From JASSUD01 sp031963005 (lineage in GTDB: Bacteria; Pseudomonadota; Gammaproteobacteria; Burkholderiales; Burkholderiaceae), in assembly GCA_031963005.1 (NCBI GenBank), contig JASSUL010000014.1, positions 1-57,257 of the forward strand: 57,257 nucleotides of DNA, given 5' to 3'. Positions 9,296 to 17,633 of this stretch are shown here, piece by piece. Position 1 is the stretch's first letter; every line of letters starts with the position of its first letter. The notes under the pieces were generated by a model. That model was given only the letters and a program-made list of their open reading frames with translations. It was not told the DNA's origin and did no database searches. Both the position numbers and the translations under genes were made by a program.

Positions 9296-10483
9296 CTACG
9301 CTTGCAGCAATGCTAAAGCCTGCATGCTTCCTTCTGGGTCAAATCGCACATCGATTTGACCCGTCTCATTGAGTGTGGCCCGAATCCACATAGGGGGTAC
9401 TTGGCCCTGCGCAAAACATAAACGCAAATGGGCAAAAGGTCCCTGAACATCCCATACCCCATCCCGACCTAGCAAATGCAGCCCCTCCCACTCGAGATCG
9501 GCAGTAGAAAGCGCTTGCAAATCCGGCATATCAAATGCATGGGTTAAGACCTCCAACTGCGGACTCCCTGGAAATTGCATCAATTGGTCTAACACCTTAC
9601 TTTCTAGCCATTGCTGCATATGCATGCGGCTGGCTTTATCAATGCGACGACGCAGTGCTGCGCGCCGAAAAATCAACGCGCGCATGCGGCACAAACGTCT
9701 AGCATCAGACCATGACAGTGCGCCGATATGCCCTGCTTCGCCTTCAAAATCGACGGCACTCGGCAGGGGTATTCCTGCTTGCAAAAACAACACCTGCATA
9801 CAGCGCTGCCTAAGTGCCCGTGCTTGCGCAGAGTAATTAAGCGGTTCTGCATCAGGTATGCCTGCTGATTGCGCTGCAGCACGAATATCGCGCATGGGAA
9901 TGGCATGCCCTTGTTGCGTATCTGCAGAAAAGTGTACGTGGGAATGCGTGGGAGTGGATCTGATAGTGTTTAGAGGGGGTTCTTGATTCCCTCTGATCGA
10001 TTGCTTAGACAGGGGATCAGAAGAAAAAGCACTCTGTCCTACTGCGTGTAGTAAGGCATTGAAGGATCCCCACCAAGAGGGGTGTACTTGCGTTAAACCG
10101 TACACTTGATGATCTAAGTAAGCATGCATGCGCTGGGCTACCCGTTCTACCGATGGATCTCGGGGCGGATTCGCTGTGTGCATGGGTGTTAGCGATGCAG
10201 CTTGAATGGAATCAAGCGCATTTTCAGGCAAGAAATTTTGTGCAGAGAAGGAGGTAGAGGGCGCTTTTTGATTATTGTCTGGAGCGTAAGTCCGTTCATC
10301 TGATTCGTCTGACTCGTCGAGATCATCTGAATCCTCAAAGTCATCTAAATCATCCGTATCATCCAAATCATCAAAATCCTCCGAATCATCGAATTCTTCT
10401 GAATCCTCTTCCTCCTCGTCTAAACCCTCTACATCCTCTTGATCTTCCTGATCACTCTCAGAGACAACACGGGCATGGTGCAT
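9296..10483 (-). CDS. sctK: T3SS SctK (HrpB4) with long acidic N-terminal extension
   Basis: Position between sctJ and sctL and the C-terminal two-thirds identify it as HrpB4/SctK, the adaptor that joins the sorting platform to the membrane rings. The family is normally around 200-220 residues; this protein has 395. Residues about 8-64 are extremely acidic, with roughly 37 Asp/Glu in 57 residues, in DDLDD-type runs. A Ser/Pro/Thr-rich linker follows, and the conserved part begins near residue 100 (HPSWWGSFNALLH). The extension is probably translated: ATG 10483 has GAGAGG seven bases upstream, just after the sctJ stop. Conserved sorting-platform function is known for the family; the role of the acidic head is not. 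Confidence 0.87.
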   Translation of the reverse strand: MHHARVVSESDQEDQEDVEGLDEEEEDSEEFDDSEDFDDLDDTDDLDDFEDSDDLDESDESDERTYAPDNNQKAPSTSFSAQNFLPENALDSIQAASLTPMHTANPPRDPSVERVAQRMHAYLDHQVYGLTQVHPSWWGSFNALLHAVGQSAFSSDPLSKQSIRGNQEPPLNTIRSTPTHSHVHFSADTQQGHAIPMRDIRAAAQSAGIPDAEPLNYSAQARALRQRCMQVLFLQAGIPLPSAVDFEGEAGHIGALSWSDARRLCRMRALIFRRAALRRRIDKASRMHMQQWLESKVLDQLMQFPGSPQLEVLTHAFDMPDLQALSTADLEWEGLHLLGRDGVWDVQGPFAHLRLCFAQGQVPPMWIRATLNETGQIDVRFDPEGSMQALALLQA

Positions 10484-10494
10484 AATTTAGCCTC

Positions 10495-11322
10495 TCACAG
10501 CGCATCTGTTTCTTTTTTTTCTATAACAGGGGCTTTTTTAAAACGACTGGTAATAAAGCCCATTAGCGACTGCAGATCGACTTTCCCCTCCGATTTAGAC
10601 ACACTACGCCACAACCATACGCCTAAGCCCACTAAACTCAAAAGCACGATACTAGCGGCGGAAATCAATGCAATGGCCACATTAGAGGATTTTGTTTTTT
10701 TCACTGCAGCAACACTGACTGGATCTGCTGGGACCGTGGTTACGCTCACTTGCTCATACGCTAAACCTTCCACGCTATGCGAGACCAGATTTTTAATTTG
10801 CGGAATCAGAGAAGCGATATTGGCATCGGGACGATACTTAATAAACACGGAAGCGGAAGAAGGTTCTGCACGCTGCGCTAGTGGATCATTATTAGGTAAA
10901 ACAATATGTACGCGCGCGTTCACCACACCATCAATCTCCGAGAGTGTCTGGGAAATCTCTTGCGAGATTCCATAAATAAAACGTACTCGCTCTTGGGTCG
11001 GTGTAGAAACCAATCCATCTTTTTTGAAGATGTCGCCTAAATTAGAAAATTTCTGCTGCGGCAAGCCGTGCGCGCGCAGCACTTCCATTGCCTGAACGAC
11101 TTGATCGCCATTCGCTTTAATGGACCATGTTTTGCCGTTATCGGGCGTCACCTTTTCAGCGTCAACTCCCGCTTGCAGCAGCACAAACACCATCTGGTTA
11201 GCGTCTTGTTCTTCTAAATCACGGTATAACTCTTTCTGGCATGCAGACAAAACACCCACCATCAGCAAGGTGAGCCCTACCGAGCGTATACAACGCTGCC
11301 AAGGAGTACGAAAAATAGTCAT
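10495..11322 (-). CDS. sctJ: T3SS inner-membrane ring lipoprotein SctJ (HrcJ)
   Basis: 275 residues, typical for the SctJ/YscJ/FliF family. An N-terminal lipoprotein signal ends in the lipobox LSAC (Cys at about residue 28), followed by two ring-building motifs. The family-characteristic sequence YRDLEEQDANQMVFVLLQAG follows the lipidated Cys, and VVNARVHIVLPNNDPL is central. A single membrane helix lies near residues 218-240 with a basic cytoplasmic tail. Start is ATG 11322; a TTG two codons earlier is possible. It is separated from sctI by about 250 bp containing a hairpin, unlike the tightly packed genes after it. Confidence 0.96.
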   Translation of the reverse strand: MTIFRTPWQRCIRSVGLTLLMVGVLSACQKELYRDLEEQDANQMVFVLLQAGVDAEKVTPDNGKTWSIKANGDQVVQAMEVLRAHGLPQQKFSNLGDIFKKDGLVSTPTQERVRFIYGISQEISQTLSEIDGVVNARVHIVLPNNDPLAQRAEPSSASVFIKYRPDANIASLIPQIKNLVSHSVEGLAYEQVSVTTVPADPVSVAAVKKTKSSNVAIALISAASIVLLSLVGLGVWLWRSVSKSEGKVDLQSLMGFITSRFKKAPVIEKKETDAL

Positions 11323-11428
11323 AATCAATATACTCTGGAATATATTTCAAAAATCAATTTAAAATGAGAGTGTGTATTTAGACTCATTTTTTAGCTATCA
11401 GATTAATGGCACAATGCAGTTACGCGGA

Positions 11429-11477
11429 TGCATATTAAGGATATTTATTTAATCTAAATATTTCACCTTAATATGCA
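11429..11477 (-). promoter_or_regulatory. 12-bp inverted repeat between sctI and sctJ
   Basis: TGCATATTAAGG (11429-11440) and its exact complement (11466-11477) flank a 25-nt AT-rich loop. On the transcribed minus strand this makes a stable hairpin without a T-run. It may be an mRNA stabiliser or processing site that separates the abundant rod protein message from the ring and platform genes. This role is inference. Confidence 0.5.
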
Positions 11478-11576
11478 AACCACTCAACACTATTTTTTGT
11501 CTTCTTGGTAATTTGAGATTCCTCTTATTACATGTCCTATTTTGCTACACAGCATATCTTCACTATCAATCACCTA

Positions 11577-12065
11577 TTACTGATTTTTGTACAAGGTATC
11601 AAAAGCACGCTGCGCACCCTTTTCAAAACCCACATGCGCCCCTGAATTCAGAGCAACGGTTCCCAAACCAGTCATCACAGTAGAAAAACCATTAACCATT
11701 CCAGCCATATTCAGTTGACCTGACGTCAAGTCCGTTTCGAAAGTCTTTATATCACTGAGCGTATTTTGCAAAACATGATCTTGCTCAGTAATTACCATTC
11801 TAATAGCAGATGGATTATCAGAAACCCCATTAGGCGCTAGGGGTTGCATCGCTCCCGTTTGGTCTGCATTCATTAATACATCAAACCGATCTCCCAGCAT
11901 CTGCTGTTCACTGTGCAGCTGAGGATTTGTTTGTGGATCAAGGTTTACATCCAATTGCCCTTGCATCTTTGCATAAAACTCTTGCAAATCAACAGGGCCT
12001 TTTTTTTCAGTCTTTGATGCCCCATCCACTTTGGAGAGCATCTGTATAACACCTGGATCCATCAT
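11577..12065 (-). CDS. sctI: T3SS inner rod protein SctI (HrpB2)
   Basis: 162 residues, soluble, no signal peptide. The C-terminal part, with a hydrophobic helix around MAGMVNGFSTVMTGLGTVAL, matches HrpB2, the predicted inner rod/early substrate. The gene lies between hrpB1 and sctJ as in Hrp2 clusters. Two consecutive ATGs can start it. GAGAGG is three bases before the first and six before the second, so the second (12062) may be used. Confidence 0.85.
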   Translation of the reverse strand: MMDPGVIQMLSKVDGASKTEKKGPVDLQEFYAKMQGQLDVNLDPQTNPQLHSEQQMLGDRFDVLMNADQTGAMQPLAPNGVSDNPSAIRMVITEQDHVLQNTLSDIKTFETDLTSGQLNMAGMVNGFSTVMTGLGTVALNSGAHVGFEKGAQRAFDTLYKNQ

Positions 12066-12155
12066 GCACCTCTCAAAAATAGATCTAAAAAACCTGAAAA
12101 ATTTTTGAACTACGCTCTATTTTTTAAAAATATGGATTCCTTATTTCCTCTTTAT

Positions 12156-12701
12156 TTACATGCGTACCGCATAGTTCGGCACAATGCCTTGCTGGCTTGC
12201 CGGATAGGAAATCTGGGCCTCTAAAGCATGTCCCTCTTCCTTCGGTTGCTGTAAATTTTGTAAATATTTGACCAATTCGTCTGGATTCAATCTGCCTTTT
12301 TGAAATTCATCCTGTTTACGCAAGGTATGCATGAGCATCACTTCTTCTTTCAAGGAAGCAGGATTCTCTAGCACTTCCGCAGCGACGGTCTCCCAGGCTG
12401 CATCGCCTTGGGTATGTAAGGCATAGGCCAAAAATGATTTAGCGCTCGCGTAGTTGGGTCTGACCTCTAATAAATGCCGCAGCGTATTAACAGCCTGAGG
12501 CAGATGGCCGCGATATTCCTGAATCAATGCATCAAAGTATTCGTACTCCACTTTTCCTGGTCGAAATACACGCAGCATTTCGCGCACGGATTCAATGTCA
12601 TCCAAATCTAATGCTGGAATACTTCTACGCTTCATCAGGGCATATCCCAAAAAAGAAACCAGCCCATTAAGAACCTGTACGCTACACCCTAAATAATTCA
12701 T
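12156..12701 (-). CDS. hrpB1: HrpB1/HrpK family T3SS protein
   Basis: First gene of the minus-strand T3SS operon. About 181 residues with TPR-like helices: VEYEYFDALIQEYRGHLPQA, VNTLRHLLEVRPNYASAKSF, LAYALHTQGDAAWETVAAEV. This is the HrpB1/HrpK pattern; in Xanthomonas HrpB1 is needed for secretion and localises to the periplasm. I choose ATG 12701 because GAGG lies six bases upstream. The ATG at 12713 has poor spacing to its AAGGA. A hydrophobic segment after the start (VLNGLVSFLGYAL) could be a membrane or signal element. Confidence 0.87.
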   Translation of the reverse strand: MNYLGCSVQVLNGLVSFLGYALMKRRSIPALDLDDIESVREMLRVFRPGKVEYEYFDALIQEYRGHLPQAVNTLRHLLEVRPNYASAKSFLAYALHTQGDAAWETVAAEVLENPASLKEEVMLMHTLRKQDEFQKGRLNPDELVKYLQNLQQPKEEGHALEAQISYPASQQGIVPNYAVRM

Positions 12702-12808
12702 CTTATTCCTCATCCTTATGATGTGATGCCTATGCGCTGGGTGACCACATGCTTTTTACAATGCATGTATCGCGTTTCCTTAATTACCTATAACAACCTT
12801 TTGGTAAA

Positions 12809-12870
12809 AGCATAAATCTCTCCCATCCCCCAGGCATGCTCAACTACGAAGCATTGCAGCTGCAAACGAA
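12809..12870 (-). promoter_or_regulatory. hrpII/PIP-type box and -10 element driving the hrpB1-sctC operon
   Basis: On the minus strand TTCG-N16-TTCG occupies 12870-12847, an exact match to the Ralstonia hrpII box (the Xanthomonas PIP box is TTCGB-N15-TTCGB). After 32 further bases comes TATGCT (12814-12809), matching the -10-like YANNNT expected 30-32 bases downstream. It points towards hrpB1, whose start is about 110 bp away. This predicts activation by an AraC-type HrpB/HrpX regulator. Confidence 0.8.
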
Positions 12871-12950
12871 ACAAAACCTTTTTATTTCTGATCAAAGCGA
12901 ACCATTGGCATATGGCTAGCACTATTTGGGAAAACCCTGACTCGAGCTCG

Positions 12951-13013
12951 TTCACTTTTGAACGCCGTACTTCGTATTCCTGTCATAGCCATTTATTCAC
13001 TCCAAGCTATGAT
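12951..13013 (+). promoter_or_regulatory. hrpII-like box and -10 element driving sctU-sctV-sctP
   Basis: TTCA-N16-TTCG at 12951-12974, one mismatch from the hrpII consensus, followed after 33 bases by TATGAT (13008-13013). The sctU ATG is 78 bp beyond the -10. Together with the perfect box on the other strand it makes a divergent promoter pair. Confidence 0.65.
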
Positions 13014-13091
13014 CATCTATCTACAAAGGTTTAGAGCTTAGATACATCACAGAGCTCTTTTGTAAATACTGGCATCGCCGATTGATGGACT

Positions 13092-14168
13092 ATGAGTGAA
13101 GAAAAAACCGAAGAACCGACCGAGAAGCGATTACGTGATGCACGTGAACGTGGAGAGGTCTCTAAAAGCGTTGATTTAACGAGCGCTATCGTATTGATCA
13201 GCATAGTGGGCGTACTCTTTGTTGGACAACAATTTCTAGAAACAAATTTCCGTGAAATAGCACACATTCTTTTTTCTTTTTTTTCTAGTGAACGTGCTTT
13301 CAATGATTTGACAATAGCTACGTATTCGCTCGGACTAATAGGGTTACGCGTTATTTTTCTGTTTGCCGGCTGTGCTTGCCTAGCAGGCATCGTCTCGCTC
13401 CTACCCCAAGTAGGCTTTGGATTTACGCTGACCCCAGTGCTTCCAAAGATGGATGCAATCAATCCTGCCAATGGTTTGAAGCGCATTTTTTCTATCAAAT
13501 CCCTCTCCGATTTGATACGCACGATTATTAAAGCGGCACTGATCGGCGTTGTGATGTGGAAAACGATCGAATCTTTACTTCCGCTTATCGGCTCGGCTAT
13601 TTACCATCCTTTGCCCTCCATCATTCAGGTGGCATGGTCTTTGCTACTCAAGCTTTTTGTTATTGCTGCCGCTTTATTTTTTCTGATTGGAATTGTTGAT
13701 TACAAGTTTCAGTCCTGGGTATTCATACGCCAGCACCGTATGAGCCATAACGAAATCAAGCAAGAATATAAAGAATCGGAAGGCGATCCTCATGTCAAAA
13801 GCGCGCGGAAGGAATTAGCGCGTGAGATTGCGTTTTCACCTAGTTTAAAAGAAGCGATTAAGACGGCTAATGTGGTCGTCACGAATCCTACGCACTATGC
13901 GGTAGCACTACGCTACCGACGCAAAGAGCGTCGTCCTCCTTATGTAGTGGCCAAGGGCAGAGATGGCGCCGCAGCCGATTTGCGCTTGCTCGCAAAAAGT
14001 TTAGGGATACCCATTGTGGCTAATCCCCCCGTGGCGCGCGCTTTATTCACCATCCCAGTACGTAAAAATGTTCCGGAATCACTTTTTTCCATCATCGCCG
14101 CTATCCTACGTTGGGTAGAAGAAGTTGGGGAATACCAAGCGCAGCAAAGAGAGGGTCTTCATGATTAA
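13092..14168 (+). CDS. sctU: T3SS export switch protein SctU (HrcU)
   Basis: 358 residues. The N-terminus SEEKTEEPTEKRLRDARERG is the family signature, four membrane helices follow (about 30-45, 80-105, 140-165, 180-205), and the cytoplasmic domain carries the autocleavage motif N265-P-T-H268 within VVVTNPTHYAVALRY. Family knowledge: self-cleavage at NPTH, with SctP, switches export from early to late substrates. Its 3' end overlaps the sctV start by eight bases, so the two are translationally coupled. Confidence 0.98.
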   Translation: MSEEKTEEPTEKRLRDARERGEVSKSVDLTSAIVLISIVGVLFVGQQFLETNFREIAHILFSFFSSERAFNDLTIATYSLGLIGLRVIFLFAGCACLAGIVSLLPQVGFGFTLTPVLPKMDAINPANGLKRIFSIKSLSDLIRTIIKAALIGVVMWKTIESLLPLIGSAIYHPLPSIIQVAWSLLLKLFVIAAALFFLIGIVDYKFQSWVFIRQHRMSHNEIKQEYKESEGDPHVKSARKELAREIAFSPSLKEAIKTANVVVTNPTHYAVALRYRRKERRPPYVVAKGRDGAAADLRLLAKSLGIPIVANPPVARALFTIPVRKNVPESLFSIIAAILRWVEEVGEYQAQQREGLHD

Positions 14169-16221
14169 GAAATTTAAGCTCCCTGCCGTGGGGGAGTTAG
14201 GGATAGCCGTACTGATTATTGCCATCATCTCGCTGATGATTTTGCCCCTGCCTCCCTGGCTGATCGACGGGCTGTTGGCATTGAATTTGACCATCAGTCT
14301 GGCTTTGCTCATGATCACGATGTATATCCCCAATATTATTTCGCTCTCCTCGTTTCCCGCTTTATTGCTTTTCACCACACTCTATCGACTCTCGCTCAAT
14401 ATCGCTTCGACAAAATCTATTCTGCTTCATGCGGAAGCAGGCCACATTATTCAAAGCTTTGGAGAGCTTGTAGTCGGGGGAAATTTAGTCGTGGGGCTGG
14501 TGGTCTTCATTATTATTTCCACCGTGCAATTTATTGTGATTGCAAAAGGTTCTGAACGCGTGGCCGAGGTAGGAGCTCGATTTACGCTAGATGCCATGCC
14601 TGGTAAGCAAATGAGTATCGATGCAGACTTACGCGCTAATATCATCACAGCAGATGATGCGCGTCAGCGTCGTGGTGCGCTTGCGATGGAAAGCAAATTG
14701 CATGGAGGGATGGATGGTGCCATGAAATTTGTGAAAGGCGATGCGATTGCGGCTTTGATTATTACGATGATTAATATTATTGCCGGCATCGCGGTGGGAG
14801 TCATGTATCACGGAATGACTAGCGGACAAGCGGCAAATCACTTCTCGGTGCTCTCGATTGGCGATGCGATGGTATCTCAGATTCCCTCTTTGCTGATTTC
14901 TGTTGCAGCAGGGGTCATCATCACGCGAGTGGCCGATGAAGTGAATCCGCAAGCCGAATCGCTGGGAGATGAAATTGGTCGACAACTCTCGACCAGTTCG
15001 CGCGCACTGTATCTCACTAGTATTTTGCTAATAGGTTTTGCTCTAGTACCTGGCTTTCCCTGGGAGTTATTTTTGGCATTTGCCATCATTTTATCTATCG
15101 CAGGGTATAGGCTTGGCAAACGCAACCCCTCTGGCAAAAAAGGGCCTACCAATGATAATCCAGTGCCGGCCCTACAGCGCGCGGGCTCAAAAAACGCGGC
15201 CTCGCCTATTTTATCCTCCCCCCCGGCCTTTACCTGTGCAGTTGGCGTACGCTTGTCGGCTGAAATTATTGAGCGGCTTAGAACCAATGCGTTAAATGCG
15301 GCTTTTGAAGTAGAACGCAACGCATTACAAGAAGAGCTCGGACTCCCCTTTCCAGGTATCACGCTCTGGAAAGCCGAAGGCATGCCTACGAATACTTATG
15401 AAGTGCTACTGCACGATGTCCCGCAAGCTAAAAGCATGCTGCCAGAAGACAAAGTGATGGTGCCAGAAGCCCATACGAACAGCGATATACAAGTCCATTG
15501 CGAGCTAGTGCATAACGCGGGCGGACAAGAAAAAAGTTATTGGATCACCAAAAAAGAAGCCAGTGCACACACCTTTAAAACCTGGTCTATTGAACAGGTC
15601 ATGGCGCGACACATTGTCGGTTTGCTACGCAAGCATGCGAGCTTATTTATCGGTATTCAGGAAACACAGTGGATTCTGGATCAGCTCAATCTAGAATATC
15701 CTGGACTCGTCAACGAAGTACAAAAAGTCCTTCCATTACAACGCATATCCGAAGTATTTCGACGCTTACTCGAAGAATATGTTCCCGTGCGCAATATCAG
15801 AAATATTACCGAAAGCCTGATCTACTGGGGCCCCAAAGAAAAAGACATGCTCTTGCTCACCGAATATGTACGAGGAGATCTCTCACGCTTTATCGCACAT
15901 CGGGCGGCCAATGGCGGTCGGCATCTTAAAGCGATACTTTTAGATCTAGAAGTCGAGCAGCATATTCGTCAATCTATTAGGCAAACGCCCACTGGCAATT
16001 ACCTGGCTTTGCCGCCAGAGCAAGCGAATGAACTCATTCAACGTATTGGGCATATGGCGCAAGGGCATCAAGACAGCACGATGGCGTTGATCACCTCTAT
16101 GGATATTCGCCGGTATGTACGACGTCTTATCGAGCCCCACCTTGGCTGGATCCCTGTCTATTCCTATCAAGAATTAGGAGAGCATGTTGAGTTACAACCG
16201 CTAGGACGTATCAATCTTTGA
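14161..16221 (+). CDS. sctV: T3SS export gate SctV (HrcV)
   Basis: 686 residues from ATG 14161, preceded by AGAGAGG. The frame opens 36 bp earlier at a TTG, but that lies inside sctU and is less likely. The N-terminal half has the SctV/FlhA/LcrD membrane helices and the FHIPEP-type conserved block (FTLDAMPGKQMSIDADLRAN, about residue 147 onward). The C-terminal half is the cytoplasmic nonameric ring domain, including the conserved VPVRNIRNITESL segment. Length is normal for SctV. Confidence 0.98.
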   Translation: MIKKFKLPAVGELGIAVLIIAIISLMILPLPPWLIDGLLALNLTISLALLMITMYIPNIISLSSFPALLLFTTLYRLSLNIASTKSILLHAEAGHIIQSFGELVVGGNLVVGLVVFIIISTVQFIVIAKGSERVAEVGARFTLDAMPGKQMSIDADLRANIITADDARQRRGALAMESKLHGGMDGAMKFVKGDAIAALIITMINIIAGIAVGVMYHGMTSGQAANHFSVLSIGDAMVSQIPSLLISVAAGVIITRVADEVNPQAESLGDEIGRQLSTSSRALYLTSILLIGFALVPGFPWELFLAFAIILSIAGYRLGKRNPSGKKGPTNDNPVPALQRAGSKNAASPILSSPPAFTCAVGVRLSAEIIERLRTNALNAAFEVERNALQEELGLPFPGITLWKAEGMPTNTYEVLLHDVPQAKSMLPEDKVMVPEAHTNSDIQVHCELVHNAGGQEKSYWITKKEASAHTFKTWSIEQVMARHIVGLLRKHASLFIGIQETQWILDQLNLEYPGLVNEVQKVLPLQRISEVFRRLLEEYVPVRNIRNITESLIYWGPKEKDMLLLTEYVRGDLSRFIAHRAANGGRHLKAILLDLEVEQHIRQSIRQTPTGNYLALPPEQANELIQRIGHMAQGHQDSTMALITSMDIRRYVRRLIEPHLGWIPVYSYQELGEHVELQPLGRINL

Positions 16222-16309
16222 AACCCGCCGGTTTTTTTGCTAAAGGAGCAGCTGGGCTAAGAAGCTCTTTTTAAAACCCATTTTTAAAATCTGCTTTTAG
16301 CCCAGTTTT
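16221..16309 (+). terminator. Two hairpins between sctV and sctP
   Basis: Directly after the sctV stop, AAACC-CGCC-GGTTT followed by TTTT makes a short terminator-like hairpin (16221-16238). A second inverted repeat, CTGGGCTAA (16252-16260) with TTAGCCCAG (16297-16305), is followed by TTTT. These could attenuate read-through into sctP or mark a separate sctP transcript. Stem one is only 5 bp, so efficiency is doubtful. Confidence 0.5.
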
Positions 16310-16339
16310 GTTGATCTATTACCCTCTTTCAAGTACGCG

Positions 16340-17572
16340 ATGAATCACTTTACGGATTTCACCATTTATGGAAATAATCGCTCTGACGACGAGTCTTCGC
16401 GTGAAAGAGAAGAGAAACGCGGTTTCGAAAAATGGATGCAGAAAACACAGAATGATGCCAATGCACAACGGACCAATCAGCAACTTAGCATCGACAGGGC
16501 AAAGACTACCGCAGAGTCTAAGGTCATTCCTTCTGCGCGCAGTGCCGAGCAATTCGAAAGGGTGTATAGCAAAATACAAACCCCACCAAGCTATACACAG
16601 ATCAAGCAGGTCATTACTACCCCTAACACAGTGCCTCAATCCAAATCGAAGTATACCGACCAGGCATCAAAGGATGCTCCATCCCCGTCTGCGCTCCCTA
16701 CAAAGCCTCCTCTCTTCGCACAGTCTGGAGTAAATCAAACGCCAGATATGTTTGAAGATACGCTTGAAGATAAAAATAAGCAAAACGACGATACGCAAGC
16801 TGAACCAGATATTCAAGAAAATACTTCAACAGAGCCAGAGCCAGAAACATCTCAAGAAGATGAACACACAGAAAAAAAACATAAAAAAATCGCATTAGCG
16901 GATACGTCCCCTAACACCGATCTCAGCCACCTGCCTTCGTCATTGAATCTGACAAACATGCTACTTTCTTCCCTACCAGAGAATAAAGAGAGTGAATCCA
17001 AGGAGGCAGGTCCTTCGCACTCGCGTGCGAATAAGCATCTCCCCCCCTTAGAGTTAAACCCCGAGGAAGATCAAGATGGAGGCCATTCCGGTCAATCCGA
17101 TCAAGAAGATCAACAAAGCACTTTTAATAATCAGGTTCCCTCTTTGAAGGAGGCTTCCCAACAATCAAAACATCAAAGAATGGAAATAGAGGAAGACGCA
17201 GAAAAGGGAAGGTTTATCCCCATTGATAGCATTGATCTTCAAGAGCAAGCCGATATAGCTAAGAAATTATTCTCAGAAAATGGCGCATTTGATCGCCTTA
17301 TCAAAAGTACGATACGATTTTGTACGGACCCTGCGATCCAATCCAACGGTACGTTTGAAATGCGCATTCCTCTGGATCAAAAAATCTTTCCTGAAACGAC
17401 ACTCACTATGTATGTTTTCCCTGACAATCTCGAGCTACGCTTTGAAACGATGAATACGAATTCTCAGAATCTCTTAATAAGCTATAAGGAAATACTCTCC
17501 ACGATGATTCAAGATTTCTTGAATGAAACCAATTACAAACGTAGCGTATCTATTAATACCAATTTTTCATAG
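16340..17572 (+). CDS. sctP: T3SS substrate-specificity protein SctP (HpaP), enlarged
   Basis: 410 residues. The C-terminal part (about 300-395) has the T3S4-type pattern: MRIPLDQKIFPETTLTMYVF, PDNLELRFETMN, then a helical end. This matches SctP/HpaP proteins, which act with SctU in the substrate switch. The position after sctU-sctV agrees with the Xanthomonas hrcU-hrcV-hpaP operon. HpaP proteins are usually near 200 residues. The extra length is a hydrophilic linker (about 20-280) rich in Gln, Glu, Ser and Pro, which resembles the long rulers of animal-type SctP. The start ATG has no good Shine-Dalgarno sequence. Confidence 0.82.
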   Translation: MNHFTDFTIYGNNRSDDESSREREEKRGFEKWMQKTQNDANAQRTNQQLSIDRAKTTAESKVIPSARSAEQFERVYSKIQTPPSYTQIKQVITTPNTVPQSKSKYTDQASKDAPSPSALPTKPPLFAQSGVNQTPDMFEDTLEDKNKQNDDTQAEPDIQENTSTEPEPETSQEDEHTEKKHKKIALADTSPNTDLSHLPSSLNLTNMLLSSLPENKESESKEAGPSHSRANKHLPPLELNPEEDQDGGHSGQSDQEDQQSTFNNQVPSLKEASQQSKHQRMEIEEDAEKGRFIPIDSIDLQEQADIAKKLFSENGAFDRLIKSTIRFCTDPAIQSNGTFEMRIPLDQKIFPETTLTMYVFPDNLELRFETMNTNSQNLLISYKEILSTMIQDFLNETNYKRSVSINTNFS

Positions 17573-17633
17573 TACGCTGACTATTTAATAATAGATGTGG
17601 AGGAAATACACGCCACTTCCCGCGAAGATAAGC

